Shown: in pieces, positions 23,425 to 33,072 of the stretch
Position numbering within the stretch: the first letter of the stretch is position 1
Layout: each line of letters begins with the position of its first letter
Assembly (NCBI GenBank): GCA_905221605.1
Contig: CAJNDS010000335.1
Coordinates: 604,703 to 668,702, forward strand
Source of the DNA: Symbiodinium natans
Taxonomy: Eukaryota; Sar; Dinophyceae; Suessiales; Symbiodiniaceae
Length of the DNA stretch: 64,000 nt
Reading direction: 5' to 3'
Position numbers and translations under genes: made by a program
Notes under the pieces: generated by a model
The model's database searches: none
The model's input: only the letters and a program-made list of their open reading frames with translations
Told to the model about the DNA's origin: nothing

Positions 23425-23815
23425 CAAAAGTGGGCAACGGTGATTTTGGGCCTCAAAAGTGGGCAACGGTGACTTTTTTTGCCTCAAAAGTGGGCAACGG
23501 TGACTTTCCTGGCCTCAAAAGTGGGCAACGGTGATTTTCCTGGCCTCAAAGTGGGCAACGGTGACTTTCCTGGCCTCAAAAGTGGGCAACGGTGACTTTT
23601 TTTGCCTCAAAAGTGGGCAACGGTGACTTTCCGGGCCTCAAAAGTGGGCAACGGTGACTTTCCTGGCCTCAAAAGTGGGCAACGGTGACTTTCGGCCTCA
23701 AGAGTGGGCAACGGTGACTTTCGGCCTCAAAAGTGGGCAACGGTGACTTTCCGGGCCAAAAGTGGGCAACGGTGACTTTCCTGCCTCAAAAGTGGGCAAC
23801 GGTGAATTTCGGCTT
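23425..23815. repeat. GTGGGCAACGGTGACTTT tandem array
   Basis: About fifteen copies of a 22-31 bp unit, ctcaaaagtgggcaacggtg followed by a variable tail. Tails alternate between actttcctggc and acttttttgc types, so there is some higher-order order. Frames through it (MGNGDF) are artefacts. Confidence 0.95.
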
Positions 23816-24566
23816 CAAAAGTGTGAATTTCTTTTCCCCGAGTTTTTTTCAAGGTTTTTCAAGGTTTTTCAGAGTTCTTCAGTGTTTTTCAAGGTTTTCC
23901 AATGTTTTTCAGGATGTTTCAGGGCCTTTAACCCTCAATTCTGATGAAGGGCCGCCCCCGCGACCTTTTCACAGCCTAGTTTTGGTCAAGGGGGGGGTCG
24001 CATTTTTCAATTTTTTAAAGGCAAAATAATCTTCGGAGACCCCCCCTTGCCTCAAACTCCGACCCCCCCTTGAGAGGGAAAGTTTGCCTCAAAAACACCT
24101 CAAATGAGGGGACCCAGGTTCGCCCCAGTTAAAAATGCGATCTTTTAGTACTGCAATCGACGGTTCTGGGTGGGCTCTCGTTTTCTGGATTTTTGACAAA
24201 ACCGAGCCTTCACCGTTTCAAGAATTTCAAGGTTTTCAAGGTTTTTCAAGGTTTTTCATGGTTTTTCAAGGTTTTTCAAGGTTTCTCAATGTTTTTCAGG
24301 ATGTTTCAGGGCATTTAACCCTCAATTGTCAAGGGGGGGTCGCATTTTTCAATTTTAAAAGCAAAATAGTCTTCGGAGACCCCCCCTTGCCTCAAACTCC
24401 GACCCCCGCTTGATAGGGAAAGTTTGCCTCCAAAAACACACCAAATGAGGGGACCCCAGCATCGGCCTGGGTCCCTATTAAAAATGCGATTTTTTAGTAC
24501 TGATATCGACGGTTCTGGGTGGCCTCTCGTTTTCTGGATTTTTGAACAAAACCGAGCCTTCACCGA
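23816..24566. repeat. Tandem duplication of about 350-370 bp with ttttcaagg sub-repeats
   Basis: Copy 1 (about 23846-24216) and copy 2 (24217-24566) each hold ttttcaagg units, tttcaggatgtttcagggc, a g-rich gtcgcatttttcaatttt, tcttcggagaccccccc, tgcctcaaactccgaccccc, a gacggttctgggtgg phrase and gagccttcaccg. They are diverged by several percent and small indels. No gene was supported. Confidence 0.9.
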
Positions 24567-24833
24567 TAGGGGCTTCTAAACCGTAGGGTTTAGGGCCTAA
24601 AGAGCATAAAGGGCCTGTTGTGGGCCTTAGATTAGATTTCGGGTTTTGGGTCCGTTAAAAACCAACTACTGGGAATGTATTGAGTGAACTTTGTATTTTC
24701 TCAATGTTATGGGTTTCTTGGGTGGGTGGGTTATTTTCCAACGCTTGACAAGCTGCTTGACTAGTGAATGCTCGGACTTGAGATGCTGAACCCTAAACCC
24801 TACACCCTAAACCCTAAACCCTAAACCCTGAAC
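24567..24833. other. Unique spacer
   Basis: Unique DNA then a short CCCTAAA run at 24787-24830. Nothing else was seen. Confidence 0.6.
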
Positions 24834-24919
24834 CTCTGTCTTGGGCCACAGTGCCAGGGACACCAGTACCGCCTGGTCAGGGGACGTCCCCAGCGGGCTC
24901 ATTGCCGCCTCAGCTCGGG
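24834..24919 (-). CDS. Exon-like spacer with both splice sites
   Basis: RAEAAMSPLGTSPDQAVLVS then LALWPKTE. It starts after CCTTAAG and ends CAGAG/gttcaggg. Both sites lie in telomere-like sequence. Product unknown. Confidence 0.5.
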
Positions 24920-25440
24920 CTTAAGGTTTAGGGCTTAGGGCTTAGGGCTTAGGGTGTAGGGTTTAGGGTTTAGGGTATAGGGTTTAGGGTTTAGGGTTTA
25001 GGGTTTAGGGTTTAGGGTTTAGGGTTTAGGGTTTAGGGTTTAGGGTTTAGGGTTTAGGGTTTAGGGTTTAGGGTTTAGGGTTTAGGGTTTAGGGTTTAGG
25101 GTTTAGGGTTTAGGGTTAGGTTTAGGGTTTAGGGTTTAGGGTTTAGGGTTTAGGGTTTAGGGTTTAGGGTTTAGGGTTTAGGGTTTAGGGTTTAGGGTTT
25201 AGGGTTTAGGGTTTAGGGTTTAGGGTTTAGGGTTTAGCCCTAAACCCTGAACCCTTCAAAGCCTGAGGTTGAGGGATTGGGGCTCTGGGTTTATGGGGTT
25301 ATGGTTGAGGGCATGCCCCTAGGGGTTTAGGGTTTAAGGTTTAATGTTCAGGGTTTAGGGTTTAGGGTTTAGGGTTTCGGGTTTCGGGTTTCGGGTTTAG
25401 GGTTTAGGGTTTAGGGTTTCGGTTTAGGGCTTAGGCATAC
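24920..25440. repeat. Long plus-orientation TTTAGGG array
   Basis: From 24935 to 25237 nearly pure TTTAGGG, about 40 units with one deletion near 25116, then a mixed tail with TTTCGGG variants to 25435. Among the longest arrays in the window. Confidence 0.95.
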
Positions 25441-25539
25441 GCTCGCTCTCCTTTACGCGTGCAAGTCGCAAAGACAGCCAGCATTCCGCCGATGTACCAC
25501 CAATCCAGGTTTCTGGCGGTCAGCCTCAGCGAAGCACCC
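25441..25539 (-). CDS. Exon-like spacer, possible membrane segment
   Basis: LDWWYIGGMLAVFATCTRKG is strongly hydrophobic, as in a transmembrane helix. It follows GGGTTTAG and ends GCGAGC/gtatgcc (GT). Alternative frames are open on the plus strand but look less like protein. Confidence 0.5.
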
Positions 25540-26290
25540 CTAAACCCGAAGCCTAAACCTGAACCCTGAACCCTGAACCCTAAACCCTAAACCCCAAACC
25601 ATAGGCGTTTAAGGGGTTGCCGATCGTGCAGCTTGGGATGTGTTGCTTGAGAGAGCAGGCTTCTATTGCAGGGGGTTTAGGCTTTAGGGTTTAGGGCTTA
25701 GTTTAGGGCTTAGGGTTTAGGGTGTAGGGTTTAAGGTTTAGGGCGTAGGGCTTAGGAGGGTGGAGCTTGACCTTGAAGAGATACCCTTCCCTGAATGCTA
25801 CAGAAGCGAATCGCGAAGCACCTGCATTTGAAACCCCTAGACACAAACCGTTTTGTCAAGGGATCCTCTACGACCCTCAGCCTAAACCCTAAACCCTCTA
25901 CCCTAAACCCTAAACCCTAAACCCTAAACCCTAAACCCTAAACCCTAAACCCTAGACCCTAAACCCTAAACCCTAAACCCTAACTACGTATCCTGACCCA
26001 TAGAAGGCCATAATATAGCCCTTGATTCAGCCCGGCGACCCTTAAACCAAAACCCTAACCTTAAAACCCTGAACCTTTGGGTTTAGGGTTTAGGGCTTAG
26101 GGCTTAGGGTTTAGGGTTTAGGGTTTAGGGTTTAAGGTTTAAGGTTTAGGGTTTAGGGTTTAGGGTTGAACCTTAAACCCTACTAAGCCATAAAACCCTA
26201 ACACCCGCAAACCCCAAACCCTAAACCCTAGACCCTAAACTCCAAACCCTAAACCCCAAACCCTAAACCCAAAACCCTAAACCCTCGAAC
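25540..26290. repeat. TTTAGGG/CCCTAAA mosaic block
   Basis: Arrays at 25560-25605 (minus), 25680-25755 (plus), 25895-25980 (minus), 26085-26165 (plus) and 26215-26285 (minus). The plus frame at 25625-25676 (DRAAWDVLLERAGFYC) ends at a gtttagg donor and may be an exon. Confidence 0.8.
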
Positions 26291-26366
26291 CTTCCCACGA
26301 CACCGAGGCAGGGAGCACCTGTGGAATCGCGGAGGCGAGCGTGGACATGATGGCCACGAGGAAAAT
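26291..26366 (-). CDS. Exon-like spacer, membrane segment
   Basis: IFLVAIMSTLASAIPQVLPA then SVSWEG, hydrophobic. It begins after CCTCCCAG and ends GGGAAG/gttcgaggg. A partial duplicate of its start (ggccacgag-aaaatctg) lies at 26511-26528. Confidence 0.55.
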
Positions 26367-26853
26367 CTGGGAGGGTTTAGGGTTTAGGGTTTAGGGTTTA
26401 GGGTTTAGGGTTTAGGGTTTAGGGTTTAGGGTTTGGGTTTAGGATAGAGAACTGAGGGGGTTTGAGCGTCTCGGGTTTAAGGGGTTTAGGGTTTAGGGTT
26501 TATGGCTTCATGGCCACGAGAAAAATCTGAGAACGAAGGGGGCTGGGGGGTTCAGGGTTTTGGGGTTTAGGGTTTCGGGTTTGAGGGTTCTCGGGTTTTC
26601 GGGTTTTTGGTTTTAGGTTTTTGGGGTTTTGGGGTTTCAGGGTTGAGGGTGTAGGGAGTTGCGAACTACTGGGATTAGGGTTGATGGCTTAGGGTTTACT
26701 ACAGGGAGTTCCATGCAATGCGCCCTCCCAAATCCAGGCCTTTAGGGTTTAGGCTTATCAACCCCCAAACCCTCAGCAAGGGGCGATGTACGGTCTTGCC
26801 AGGAGGGGGGGGGGGAGGTGCTGCCAGAGTTCTGCATACGCCCCAACCCCCCT
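26367..26853. repeat. TTTAGGG mosaic block
   Basis: Pure plus array 26375-26435, then variable gggttt text to 26700, and unique spacer with a G run at 26801. No gene was supported. Confidence 0.8.
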
Positions 26854-26974
26854 GCTTGGAGGTTCATGGTACTTACTGACCAAATATAATTGCACTTTAG
26901 GGTAATTAGGGGGCTTATAAGTGGACTATAAGTGCAGTGATAGTTGGTTGTTAAGTACCATAAACCTCCAAGTA
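26854..26974. repeat. Palindromic element, family A (complete, no array)
   Basis: Starts cttggaggttcatggtac and ends agtaccataaacctccaagt. It contains gcagtgatagttgg, the uninterrupted form of the site that carries a CCCTAAA array at 61225. Confidence 0.85.
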
Positions 26975-27189
26975 TCAAGGGGGGGAGGGGCGTCTTTTCG
27001 GAAGCACGTCTTTTCGGAAGCAAAAGGGTGCCGGAGAGGTCTCTTCATGTCGGGGGAAGGTCTTCAGTTGAGAGTTTAGGGTTTCGAGTGTCTCTGACTC
27101 GAAGCTTCAAGCAGTTGGGTTTAGGGTTTAGGGTGTAGGGTTTAGGGTTTAGGGTTTAGGGTGTAGGGTTTAGGGTTTAGGGTTTAAAC

Positions 27190-27256
27190 CCGGCCCAATT
27201 TGTCAAAGAACGTCTTGGTCTGCGCCTTCATCACTCCCTCCTCCACAGTGCCAACT
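27190..27256 (-). CDS. Exon-like spacer
   Basis: VGTVEEGVMKAQTKTFFDKL then GR. It ends GGCCGG/gtttaaaccc. The acceptor is one of two AGs in GATCGAGAG. A second minus-strand piece at 27290-27373 (MLPAKGALQSFQKWLRPAA) may be the preceding exon. Confidence 0.5.
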
Positions 27257-27373
27257 CTCGATCCATGTCAGTTCGTCTCTCTTGCTTCAGTTCAGCAGGG
27301 GGTAGGCAGCTGGCCGGAGCCACTTTTGAAAGGACTGCAACGCGCCCTTGGCTGGCAGCATGCGCCCATTTCT

Positions 27374-28465
27374 GAACCCTAAACCCTAAACCCTAAACCC
27401 TTAACCCAAAACCCTAAACCCTAAACCCAGTCCTGGCGCCCATCCGAGCCGCGCCCTTGCGCGCGATTGCCATGGCCCAACATGGTTTCCGAACCGTCCC
27501 GAAACTCGACCATATAGAGGTTTCCGAAATTAGGGGGGGGGGGGGGGGGGGGGGGGGGTACCGTTATTGGGGTGATCTTTATTGATTGGGGATCACCTAT
27601 TTTTCGTAAAGCCCCGTATATCTGGGGTGGCCAGATGACCGGAGTCTGGGGCTTCAGGCTTAAGGTGGCAACCCAGCGGCGAGTAGGTGGGCTTCATGGC
27701 ACAACCACTAAGAGCCTACGCTCTGGGATGTCTGTCCCCCCTTCTACACGCTGAATGGACAGGCTAGGTGGTAGTTAGGGTCGCAGAGACCCCAATATGC
27801 CTTCACTAGGGAAGATTGCTTGGATTGTAGTCGCGACTCCCTAATCTGATTAACGGAATATTCCCGAATAAAGGGATACTGATAAGACGACTCAAGCCAA
27901 GACAATAACACTAGACCATCCACACAAGACAGACGGAGTATCTGGGGTGCGGCGGACCCTAAACCCTAAACCCTAAACCCCAAACCCTAACCCCTAAACC
28001 CTAAACCCTAAGCCCTAAACCGTAAACACTAAACCCTAAACCCTAAATCCTAAACCCTAAACCCGAAACCCTCTACACTTTCGGATCTCTGGTGGGTTTC
28101 GTTGGTAGGCTAATTAGGGCTTGAGCCTAATCGTGGGCCTCTATGGGGTTCAAGCTGAAGGCACTCATAGGTTTTAGGTTTTAGGGTTTAGGGTTTAGGG
28201 ATAGCCATATGATGGACTCCGAGGGGCCACCCACACGAGAAAGTTCGACATCCATCTCGGATTGCGCATGAAGACGTTCCACTGCACCTGGAGGTTTGGG
28301 GTTTAGGGAAGCTTGGGGTTTAGGGTTGAGGGTTGAGGGTTTACGGTTTAGGGCTTATGCTCGGCTTATTTGCTAAGTAGCCCAAGGATGCAATTGTGCT
28401 TTCGTGCTTAAGGATATCGGCTGTAGGGCTTGCGGGCCCTAAACCCTAAACCCTAAACTCTAAAC
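27374..28465. repeat. Mosaic block with a long G run
   Basis: Minus arrays at 27378-27425 and 27957-28070; about 25 G at 27534-27558; unique DNA 27560-27950 in which the 60-residue plus frame is not persuasive. Plus text lies at 28170-28200 and 28310-28350. Confidence 0.75.
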
Positions 28466-28564
28466 TCCTGATCGACAAGGTGCATTCATCACGGTGAGGG
28501 TGCTCACCGCGGAGAGCAGTTTCGCATAGCCCCTGCCCAGGCCGAGGCGCAGGGCAAACGACAA
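28466..28564 (-). CDS. Exon of exactly 33 codons with both splice sites
   Basis: LSFALRLGLGRGYAKLLSAV then STLTVMNAPCRSG, phase 0 at both ends. Acceptor CCCTACAG, donor CAGGA/gtttagag. One of the cleanest cases; hydrophobic helix, unknown product. Confidence 0.6.
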
Positions 28565-29106
28565 CTGTAGGGTTTGAGGATCTCAGGTTCCGATTAAGGG
28601 CCTCCAAATAAAACCCTAAATCCTAAATCCTAAACCCTAAACCCTAAACCCTAAACCCTAAACCCTAAACCCTAAACCCTAAACCTTAGAAGGCTTTAGA
28701 GTTCAGGGCTTGGTTACCGGCCCGGGACAAGGGTTTGAAGGACTTTGGGGTCGCGAGTTCCCAAAAACAATCTGACGATGCAGCGCAGCCTGCTCAAGCC
28801 CTAACCCTTACTTGGAGGCTCAACCCTAAACCCTAAACCCTAAACCCTAAACCCTGAACCCTAAACCCTAAACCCTAAACCCTAAACCCTACGTGGAGGC
28901 TCATGTTTCGGGGGTCAGGTTCATGGTGGCTATAGGTGGCTAGAACCTTGTTTGGGGTACTTGGAAACATACTGCGAACTACCCTAAACCTGAACCCTGA
29001 ACCCTAAACCCTAAACCCTAAACCCTACACCCTAAACCCTAAACCCAAGTCCGAAATGGTCCGAGGGTTTATGGCTTAGGGTTTAGTTAGGGTTTAGGGT
29101 TTAGGC
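28565..29106. repeat. CCCTAAA mosaic block
   Basis: Minus arrays 28612-28685 and 28823-28890. Partial family A ends (tacttggaggctc, acgtggaggctcatg) flank the second array, another sign of arrays placed inside that element. Confidence 0.8.
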
Positions 29107-29173
29107 TCGCTCCTCGCCATGCGAATGCGCTGCTGCAGAATGCCATCAGCTACCAGCAGGTCCTCCGCGGTAC
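29107..29173 (-). CDS. Exon-like spacer, GC donor
   Basis: TAEDLLVADGILQQRIRMAR. Acceptor GGACCAG; the end GCGA/gcctaaacc offers GC rather than GT. Confidence 0.45.
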
Positions 29174-29564
29174 CTGGTCCACATGCTTTACAGCTTACGC
29201 TTTCGGGTTTTGGGGGCGCAGGGTCCCAAAACCCCAAACCCCAAACCCCAAACCCCAAACCCCAAACCCCAAACCCCAAACCCCAAACCCCAAACCCCAA
29301 ACCCTAAACCCTAAACCTGAACCCTAAACCCTAAAAACCGTAGACCCTAAGCCTTGAAGCCCTAAACCCTACACCCCACTCCACGAATCCTGGCCCTAAA
29401 CCCTGTATCGACCTGGGGGTTCCTCTCCTCAAAAAGAAAAAGATGAATAAACACAATGATGTAGACCCTAAACCCTAAACCCCAAACCCTAAACCCTAAA
29501 CTCCAAACCCTAAACCCTAAACCCTAAACCCTAAACCCTAAACCCTAAACCCTAAACCCTAAAC
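29174..29564. repeat. CCCCAAA variant array and CCCTAAA arrays
   Basis: A pure CCCCAAA array at 29226-29300 passes directly into CCCTAAA. Further minus arrays at 29465-29560. Confidence 0.95.
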
Positions 29565-29624
29565 GACGCAAAGCACCATCGAAGCCTGGGCCGCCCAAAA
29601 GAGGCCCGTTTGCAGAAACGGAAC
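29565..29624 (-). CDS. Exon of exactly 20 codons with both splice sites
   Basis: VPFLQTGLFWAAQASMVLCV, phase 0 at both ends. Acceptor AGAGAG, donor GCGTC/gtttaggg. Hydrophobic, possibly membrane-embedded. Confidence 0.55.
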
Positions 29625-30232
29625 CTCTCTAACCCGAAACCCCCAGGCTTCAGGTTAGTTTGAGGGCTTTGGGGTAAACCCTAATCCCTAAACCCTAAAC
29701 CCTAAACCCTAAACCCTAAACCCTAAACCCTAAACTCTAAAACCCTGAGCCTTGAGGACTATAGGGTGTTGCTTCGGGTGTGTTGGGGGGATTCAGCTTC
29801 AGGGTGTTGCGGGCGATCTTCGATTTAGAGCGGTTTGGGGTTAAGGGCTTGGGGATCAAGGTTTAGGGTGTAGGGTGTAGGAAAATTTGGGGTTCAAGGT
29901 TTAGGGATTTAGGGTTCAGGGTGTTGACAGAAACCCAAACCCTGCACCCTGATTCTTAAAGCTTCAAGCCCACACTTCTGAAAGCGGAACCTCGGGAGCA
30001 TTGAAGGGTTTTGGGTTTAGAGTTTAGGGGCTGAGGGTGGAGGGTTTCAAGGTTGAGAGTTTAGGGTTTAGGGGTTGAGGGTTTAGGGCTTAGATGGGGC
30101 CTGAGGCTTGAGGGTTTAAGGTCTTCGGGGTTGAGGTTTGCGGTGTTGGAATGGAGGGGCTAGGGCTGGTTTAGGGGGCTGAGGCCTCAATGCGAAACCC
30201 TAAACCCTAAACCCTAAACCCGAAAATTCAAC
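29625..30232. repeat. Mosaic block with degenerate TTTAGGG text
   Basis: Minus array 29675-29735; degenerate gggttgag/gggtttag text 29860-30180. No gene was supported. Confidence 0.8.
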
Positions 30233-30330
30233 TCCTTGAGCAAATCCACACCGAGGAGCTGCGCTCTTCGCACCACCGCGTGGGCCTAACTAACTCCCAA
30301 AGCCGTGCGCGCACGTTGTCCAGAACCTCG
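30233..30330 (-). CDS. Exon-like spacer, boundaries unresolved
   Basis: Two readings: AHAVVRRAQLLGVDLLKE from 30285 after GTTAGTTAG to AAGGA/gttgaatt, and REVLDNVRARLWELVRPTRW upstream from about 30330. They may be two exons or two registers of one. Confidence 0.4.
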
Positions 30331-30600
30331 CGGTTTTGGGTTTAGGGTTTAGGGTTTGGGGTTTAGGGTTTAGGGTTTAGGGTTTAGGGTTTAGGGTTTA
30401 GGGTTTAGGGTTTAGGGTTTAGGGTTTAGGGTTTAGGGTTTAGGGTTTAGGGTTTAGGGTTTAGGGTTTAGGGTTTAGGGTTTAGGGTTTAGGGTTTAGG
30501 GTTTAGGGTTTAGGGTTTAGGGTTTAGGGTTTAGGGTTTAGGGTTTAGGGTTTAGGGTTTAGGGTTTAGGGTTTAGGGTTTAGGGTTTAGGGTTTAGGGC
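30331..30600 (+). repeat. Longest pure TTTAGGG array
   Basis: About 35 uninterrupted units in plus orientation after a short variant start. Its purity suggests recent formation or active homogenisation. Confidence 0.97.
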
Positions 30601-31624
30601 GCAGGCTTCTGGCTTACTGGGTGTCGATTTCAACAGTCCCCAAAATTAGTTAAAATTAGGGCTCCATGATTGGACAATGAGGGCGGGAAATTAACAATTA
30701 TCCCAGATCGATACCTCGCTTAGGGTCAGGGGCTTTCAGGGCTTTTCGGTTTGGGGCTTGGGCTTTATCTAAGAATAACCCAACATACCAAACCCATACC
30801 CCTTCATCTATGAAACGAGAAGTTAAGGAAGGATGTTGAAATACTCCGTACTTTCTTGTAAGGGTATGCCCAAGGGGTTTCTTTAGCTGTTGACCTGGAG
30901 GTCAGAGGAGTATTTCCAGTAGGGAGAAGGAGGTAGGGGTGGGGTGTGGGGGGACCCTAAACCCTAAACCTTAAACCCGGTTTAAACCCTAAACCTCCGA
31001 TTTGAGAGATGTTTGGAGCGTACGGACTGGTGGTGGGATACTGTTCTGGTCAAAGGTTTAGGGTCTGTTTTTAGGGCGCACTACAGTCATGCCTGATTGG
31101 GGCCGTATCTTCAGGGTAGGGGCTCGCTAGATCGGATGTCATGATGAAGGCCCTCTGGGCAAATACTGATGTTGCTTCTGATGATGCTGATCTGTATACA
31201 ACGGCACTACGGCTTGCTGCTTAAATTGCTTACTAGGGTTACGACAAGTATGATTGTCTTCTCAACATCATGAAGGGTATAAATATGCGTAATACCACTA
31301 TTGTTCTTGAAAGACCGGCGTGGTATTCCCCAGCCCCTTGAGCTCTAAACCAGAGTGACAATCTTTGGGGGTGCGGGTGCTTGCAAACTAGGGTCCATGT
31401 ACCTAGAAAACCCTAAACCCTAAAAAACCCCAAACCCTAAACCCTAAACAACATTGAACAAGATCAGGGCCGAAAACCGAACTGCTCTGGAATGCGTGTT
31501 CGGGCTCCGGGTTCAGGAGTAGCTCTTCTGGGAGGGTTTTGGGGCTGCGGATTGAGGATGTCAGGCTCTTATGGATTAGGGTTTAGGGTTTAGGGTTTAG
31601 GGTTTAGGGTTTAGGGTTTAGGGC
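30601..31624. other. Mostly unique DNA with a possible decayed coding piece
   Basis: Little telomere-like DNA except 30955-31000, 31408-31450 and 31575-31622. At 31139-31340 a plus frame has YDKYDCLLNIMKGINMRN and TTIVLERPAWYSPAP and is interrupted by TAA and TAG, each one C-to-T change from a Gln codon. Otherwise no gene was supported. Confidence 0.5.
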
Positions 31625-31737
31625 GCTCCGTCGAAGCTCCTGCTGCCAGCTTGTGACGCAGGGCCGCAGGAGCTGGGCGAGGAAAAAGGTATCCTCGTAG
31701 GAGCACAACATCCCAGACATGCGACGAGTGTGGGGGT
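31625..31737 (-). CDS. Exon-like spacer, GC donor
   Basis: RMSGMLCSYEDTFFLAQLLR then PCVTSWQQELRRSA. It starts after CCCTAAACGAG and ends GGAGC/gccctaaacc, a GC donor. A short duplicate of its start (gatgcgacaggtgtgggggtc) lies at 31856-31876. Confidence 0.5.
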
Positions 31738-32977
31738 CTCGTTTAGGGTTTAGGGTTTAGGGTTTGGCGTTTGGGGTTTGGGGTTTGGGGTTTGGGGTTT
31801 GGGGTTTGGGGTTTAGGGTTTAGGGTGTAGGGTGTAGGGTTTAGGGTTTCCCGGAGATGCGACAGGTGTGGGGGTCTCAGGATAGTTGCACCGTGTATCT
31901 GCCCCTAAACGCTATGCCCTAACCCCTTAAATGCCTGAGCCATCTAAGCCCTATACCTTAGCGTTTGAGGCTTTAGGATTTTGAGTTGAGGGTTTAGGGT
32001 TTATGGTTTAGGATTTTGAGTTTTGGCTTTCGGTCTTGGGGGCAGCTTAGGGCGCAGAAACCGCGCCTAAACCCTGAACCCTAAATCTTAGTTTAACCCT
32101 GAATCCTGAACCCTAGACCCTAAACCCCAAACTCTAGACCCTAGACCCTAAACCGTAAACCTCCAGTTTATGCTACGGAGAGGGTCTTCAGGGTTTTAAG
32201 GGATTTTGGCGCTTTTGGAGTGATTAAGGGTTTAGGGGGTTTGGCTGTTCAGGGTGTAGTGGCGCATGCATGGGGGAGTAAGGCATCTTGCAAGCACCGT
32301 GGTCCAGAAGCAGCGCAGCCCAGGCGAATATCACCTTGATTCGGTTTAGGGTTTAGGGGTTTAGGGTTTAGGGTTTGGGGTTTGGGGTTTAGGGTTGAGG
32401 GCTCAGGGCGCTGAGCCCGAACCCTAAACCAAGATCCCTTTGTGGGTCCCCTGAAGAATACGGTAGCGATGATACAGGAACCCAAATTTGGAGTAGTAGC
32501 CGTGTGCTTTCTGCGAAGGAGTTGGGTGTGCAGGGTCTGTGTCTGTGTCTGTGTGTGAGTATGACCCCAAACCCTGAACCCCTGTAGCTGAAGCTTGCTT
32601 CTCGAAGGATAGTTACATGGTCCCTTAGTATGGGGACCCCAGCTATGCCTCTTATACATCGTGCCCCAACTAAGGGCCCATACTTCAGAACCTTTCAAAG
32701 GAGGTAAGGGACCATAATAAGGGCCCATGAAACCTACCCTTAGACAAAAAGACCTCACACCCCCCGCCCCCCCCCCCTAACTTCAAGGGACTCCACCTCG
32801 GATCCCTGAGGTGGTCCCCTGGAGTAGGTTGAGGGAACCTCTTAGGGGTACAAAGCTTAGGGGTACGAGTCTTATAATCGCTTGAAAACTATCTTCTGGG
32901 TTCAAACTTCTAGTTTAGTAGAGGCTTAGGGCTTGGGGCTGAGGGTTTAGTAGGGCTTGGGGCTTTGTAAACCCCAA
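31738..32977. repeat. Mosaic block up to the transposon
   Basis: GGGTTTG variant array 31763-31812; scattered TTTAGGG text; minus text 32060-32160; a possible palindromic family with gggcccat and accataa (32606-32735) related to 59435-59560. The 169-residue minus frame at 32249 is largely repeat-derived. Confidence 0.7.
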
Positions 32978-32987
32978 CATCCAAAAC
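32978..32987. repeat. Left target-site duplication of the giant transposon
   Basis: catccaaaac directly abuts the left inverted repeat and is repeated at the right border. The match becomes 11 bp if the following c is included. The flanking DNA is telomere-like, so a chance match is somewhat more likely than in random DNA, but its position exactly beside both inverted repeats is hard to explain otherwise. Confidence 0.75.
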
Positions 32988-33072
32988 CTGATAACGTCCA
33001 TTCGTTGGCAAATCAAGTTCCAAGTAAGCTCAGGTCTATACACGGTTGGCAGTCCTGAGGAACTATGGTTTC
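32988..33072 (+). repeat. Left terminal inverted repeat
   Basis: This pairs with the reverse complement of 58566-58650 position by position. The strongest block (33018-33061) differs at only a few positions and includes cagtcctgagga (33050-33061). The outermost 12 bp match at 9 positions, and the next 18 bp are poorly conserved (7 of 18). The conserved inner block is the likely transposase-binding site; that is inference. Confidence 0.8.

Noticed and set aside
23425-23815. CRISPR-like array
   Set aside because: Units are contiguous tandem copies with no unique spacers, and the genome is eukaryotic.
32249-32758. 169-residue minus-strand gene next to the transposon
   Set aside because: Much of it is repeat-derived (THTQTQTQ and LNPKPQTLNP), and it spans a palindromic repeat.
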